Of a stretch of 5,741 nucleotides of DNA, positions 4,602 through 5,741 are shown piece after piece. Both the position numbers and the translations under genes were made by a program. Source of the DNA: an uncultured Streptococcus sp. (GTDB taxonomy: Bacteria > Bacillota > Bacilli > Lactobacillales > Streptococcaceae); the NCBI GenBank assembly GCA_900755085.1, contig CAAEFF010000116.1, positions 1-5,741 of the forward strand, written 5' to 3'. How positions within the stretch are numbered: position 1 is the stretch's first letter; the number at the start of each line of letters is the position of its first letter. Below the pieces are notes generated by a model that was not told where the DNA came from, did not search any database, and saw only the letters and a list, made by a program, of their open reading frames with translations.

Positions 4602-5741
4602 TTATACATCGAGTGTACTATATTCAGCGTTTTCTTCGATAAATTCACGACGTGGTTCCACTCGGTCACCCATCAACATATCAAAGATCTTATCTGCTTC
4701 CGCAGCATCATCTACTGATACTCGCGCCATCAAACGGTGTTCTGGATTCATGGTTGTTTCCCATAATTGGTGATCATCCATTTCTCCAAGACCTTTATAG
4801 CGTTGGATGGTTGGTTTTGAGCGACCTTCTGAATAACGTTCCAAAGCTGCAGCTAATTCGGCTTCTTGGTTTGCACTAGGTTGGATATATTCTTTGATTT
4901 CACTACCGACTTTGACCCCATAGATTGGTGGTTGCGCAATATAAACATATCCTGCTTCCAAGACTGGTTTCATATAGCGATAGATCAAAGTCAACAGAAG
5001 GGTTCGGATATGAGCCCCATCGACATCGGCATCGGTCATGATCACTAATTTTTGATAACGTGCTTTTGTAACATCAAATTCTGCACCAAATCCAGTTCCC
5101 ATAGCTGTAAATAAACTACGGATCTCTTCATTAGCTAGAATTTTGTCCATACTTGCTTTTTCAACGTTTAAGATCTTTCCACGGATTGGTAAAATCGCTT
5201 GGAATTCCCGATTACGCCCTGATTTAGCAGAACCTCCTGCTGAATCCCCTTCGACGATAAAGAGTTCTGTTTCTTGCGGATTGTTTGACGAACAGTCTGC
5301 CAATTTACCGGGCAGATTGGAAATTTCAAGGCCTGATTTCTTACGGGTCACTTCCCGTGCACGCTTAGCAGCCACCCGAGCCTTTGCTGCTAAAATCCCT
5401 TTTTCAACGATTTTCTTAGCAATTTGTGGATTTTCCAAAAGGAAATCAGAAAAGGCATCACTAAAGAGTCGATTGGTAATTTTAACAACTTCTGAATTTC
5501 CAAGTTTTGTCTTGGTTTGTCCTTCAAACTGTGGATTTGGATGTTTAACTGAGATAACTGCTGTTAATCCTTCTCGAACGTCTTCCCCAGTTAGATTGTC
5601 TTCGTTTTCTTTTAAGAGTTTATTTTTCTTAGCGTAATCATTGATGACACGAGTGAGAGCTGTACGGAAGCCCTGTTCATGCGTTCCACCTTCATGGGTA
5701 TGGATGTTATTAGCAAAACTCATGACCGTCTCATGGTAGCA
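4602..5741 (-). CDS. gyrB: DNA gyrase subunit B, C-terminal 379 residues, cut by the window edge
   Basis: GyrB is the ATPase subunit of DNA gyrase, which with GyrA introduces negative supercoils. The reading frame is open to the right edge, so the ATG at 5723 is internal (SYHET-like context before MSFANN), not the start. Visible in order are the end of the transducer domain with the ATP-contacting QTK loop (fragment residues 75-77), and the TOPRIM domain with EGDSAGG (164-170, catalytic glutamate) and the metal-binding DADVDG (237-242). QRYKGLGEM (313-321) and the terminal STLDV follow. About 270 N-terminal residues are missing, for an expected total of 648. The QRYKGLGEM context, the tail and the ezrA neighbour favour gyrB over parE. 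The aspartate of EGDSAG and the first glutamate of NEEIR, altered in some quinolone-resistant pneumococci, are unchanged. Confidence 0.95.
   Translation of the reverse strand, partial: CYHETVMSFANNIHTHEGGTHEQGFRTALTRVINDYAKKNKLLKENEDNLTGEDVREGLTAVISVKHPNPQFEGQTKTKLGNSEVVKITNRLFSDAFSDFLLENPQIAKKIVEKGILAAKARVAAKRAREVTRKKSGLEISNLPGKLADCSSNNPQETELFIVEGDSAGGSAKSGRNREFQAILPIRGKILNVEKASMDKILANEEIRSLFTAMGTGFGAEFDVTKARYQKLVIMTDADVDGAHIRTLLLTLIYRYMKPVLEAGYVYIAQPPIYGVKVGSEIKEYIQPSANQEAELAAALERYSEGRSKPTIQRYKGLGEMDDHQLWETTMNPEHRLMARVSVDDAAEADKIFDMLMGDRVEPRREFIEENAEYSTLDV

Noticed and set aside
5100..5260. Possible quinolone-resistance substitutions in GyrB
   Set aside because: The aspartate in EGDSAGG and the glutamate in NEEIR are both the wild-type residues; no known resistance change is visible.
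5143..5637. Long plus-strand ORF (164 codons) opposite gyrB
   Set aside because: It lies wholly antisense to the TOPRIM and transducer region of gyrB, has no recognisable protein family, and is explained by the codon pattern of the real gene.
5721..5723. ATG at 5723 as the start of gyrB
   Set aside because: The frame is open upstream to the window edge and the residues before it (CYHETV) are ordinary internal GyrB sequence, so the gene is cut by the window and does not start here.

Overview
The window looks like core chromosome of a low-GC Firmicute, most likely a viridans-type Streptococcus. The grounds are an EzrA of 574 residues directly downstream of gyrB, a GyrB ending in the streptococcal-style tail STLDV, Streptococcus-like enolase and YueI-family sequences, AAGGAG ribosome binding sites, and A+T-rich promoters including extended -10 types. 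I cannot name the species.

Layout. Five of the six genes lie on the minus strand. Reading in transcription order from the right edge: the C-terminal 379 codons of gyrB (the gene continues beyond position 5741), an 86-bp gap with an extended -10 promoter, ezrA, an intrinsic terminator, a new promoter, and then serB overlapping a glycerate kinase gene by 16 bp. That pair ends at a hairpin terminator near 880-912. The hairpin is shared with the only plus-strand gene, a 150-residue YueI/DUF1694 protein (424-876) that converges on it. To the left, a 210-bp divergent region separates this gene from eno on the minus strand, of which only the first 71 codons are visible.

How the genes fit together. 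gyrB and ezrA are housekeeping genes for DNA topology and control of FtsZ ring assembly. serB, the glycerate kinase gene and eno all act at the phosphoglycerate branch point: SerB makes serine from phosphoserine (derived from 3-phosphoglycerate), glycerate kinase returns glycerate to the phosphoglycerate pool, and enolase consumes 2-phosphoglycerate. The YueI-family protein has no known biochemical role.

I see no mobile element, CRISPR array, tRNA, rRNA, phage gene or defence system, and nothing that amounts to a new biological system. The most interesting signals are regulatory: the YueI-family gene appears to have an extended -10 promoter placed so that transcription would start at its ATG (a leaderless mRNA), which makes the longer ORF with an apparent signal peptide an artefact. 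There is also a cre-like site in the eno/yueI divergent region and an imperfect palindrome just upstream of the serB -35.
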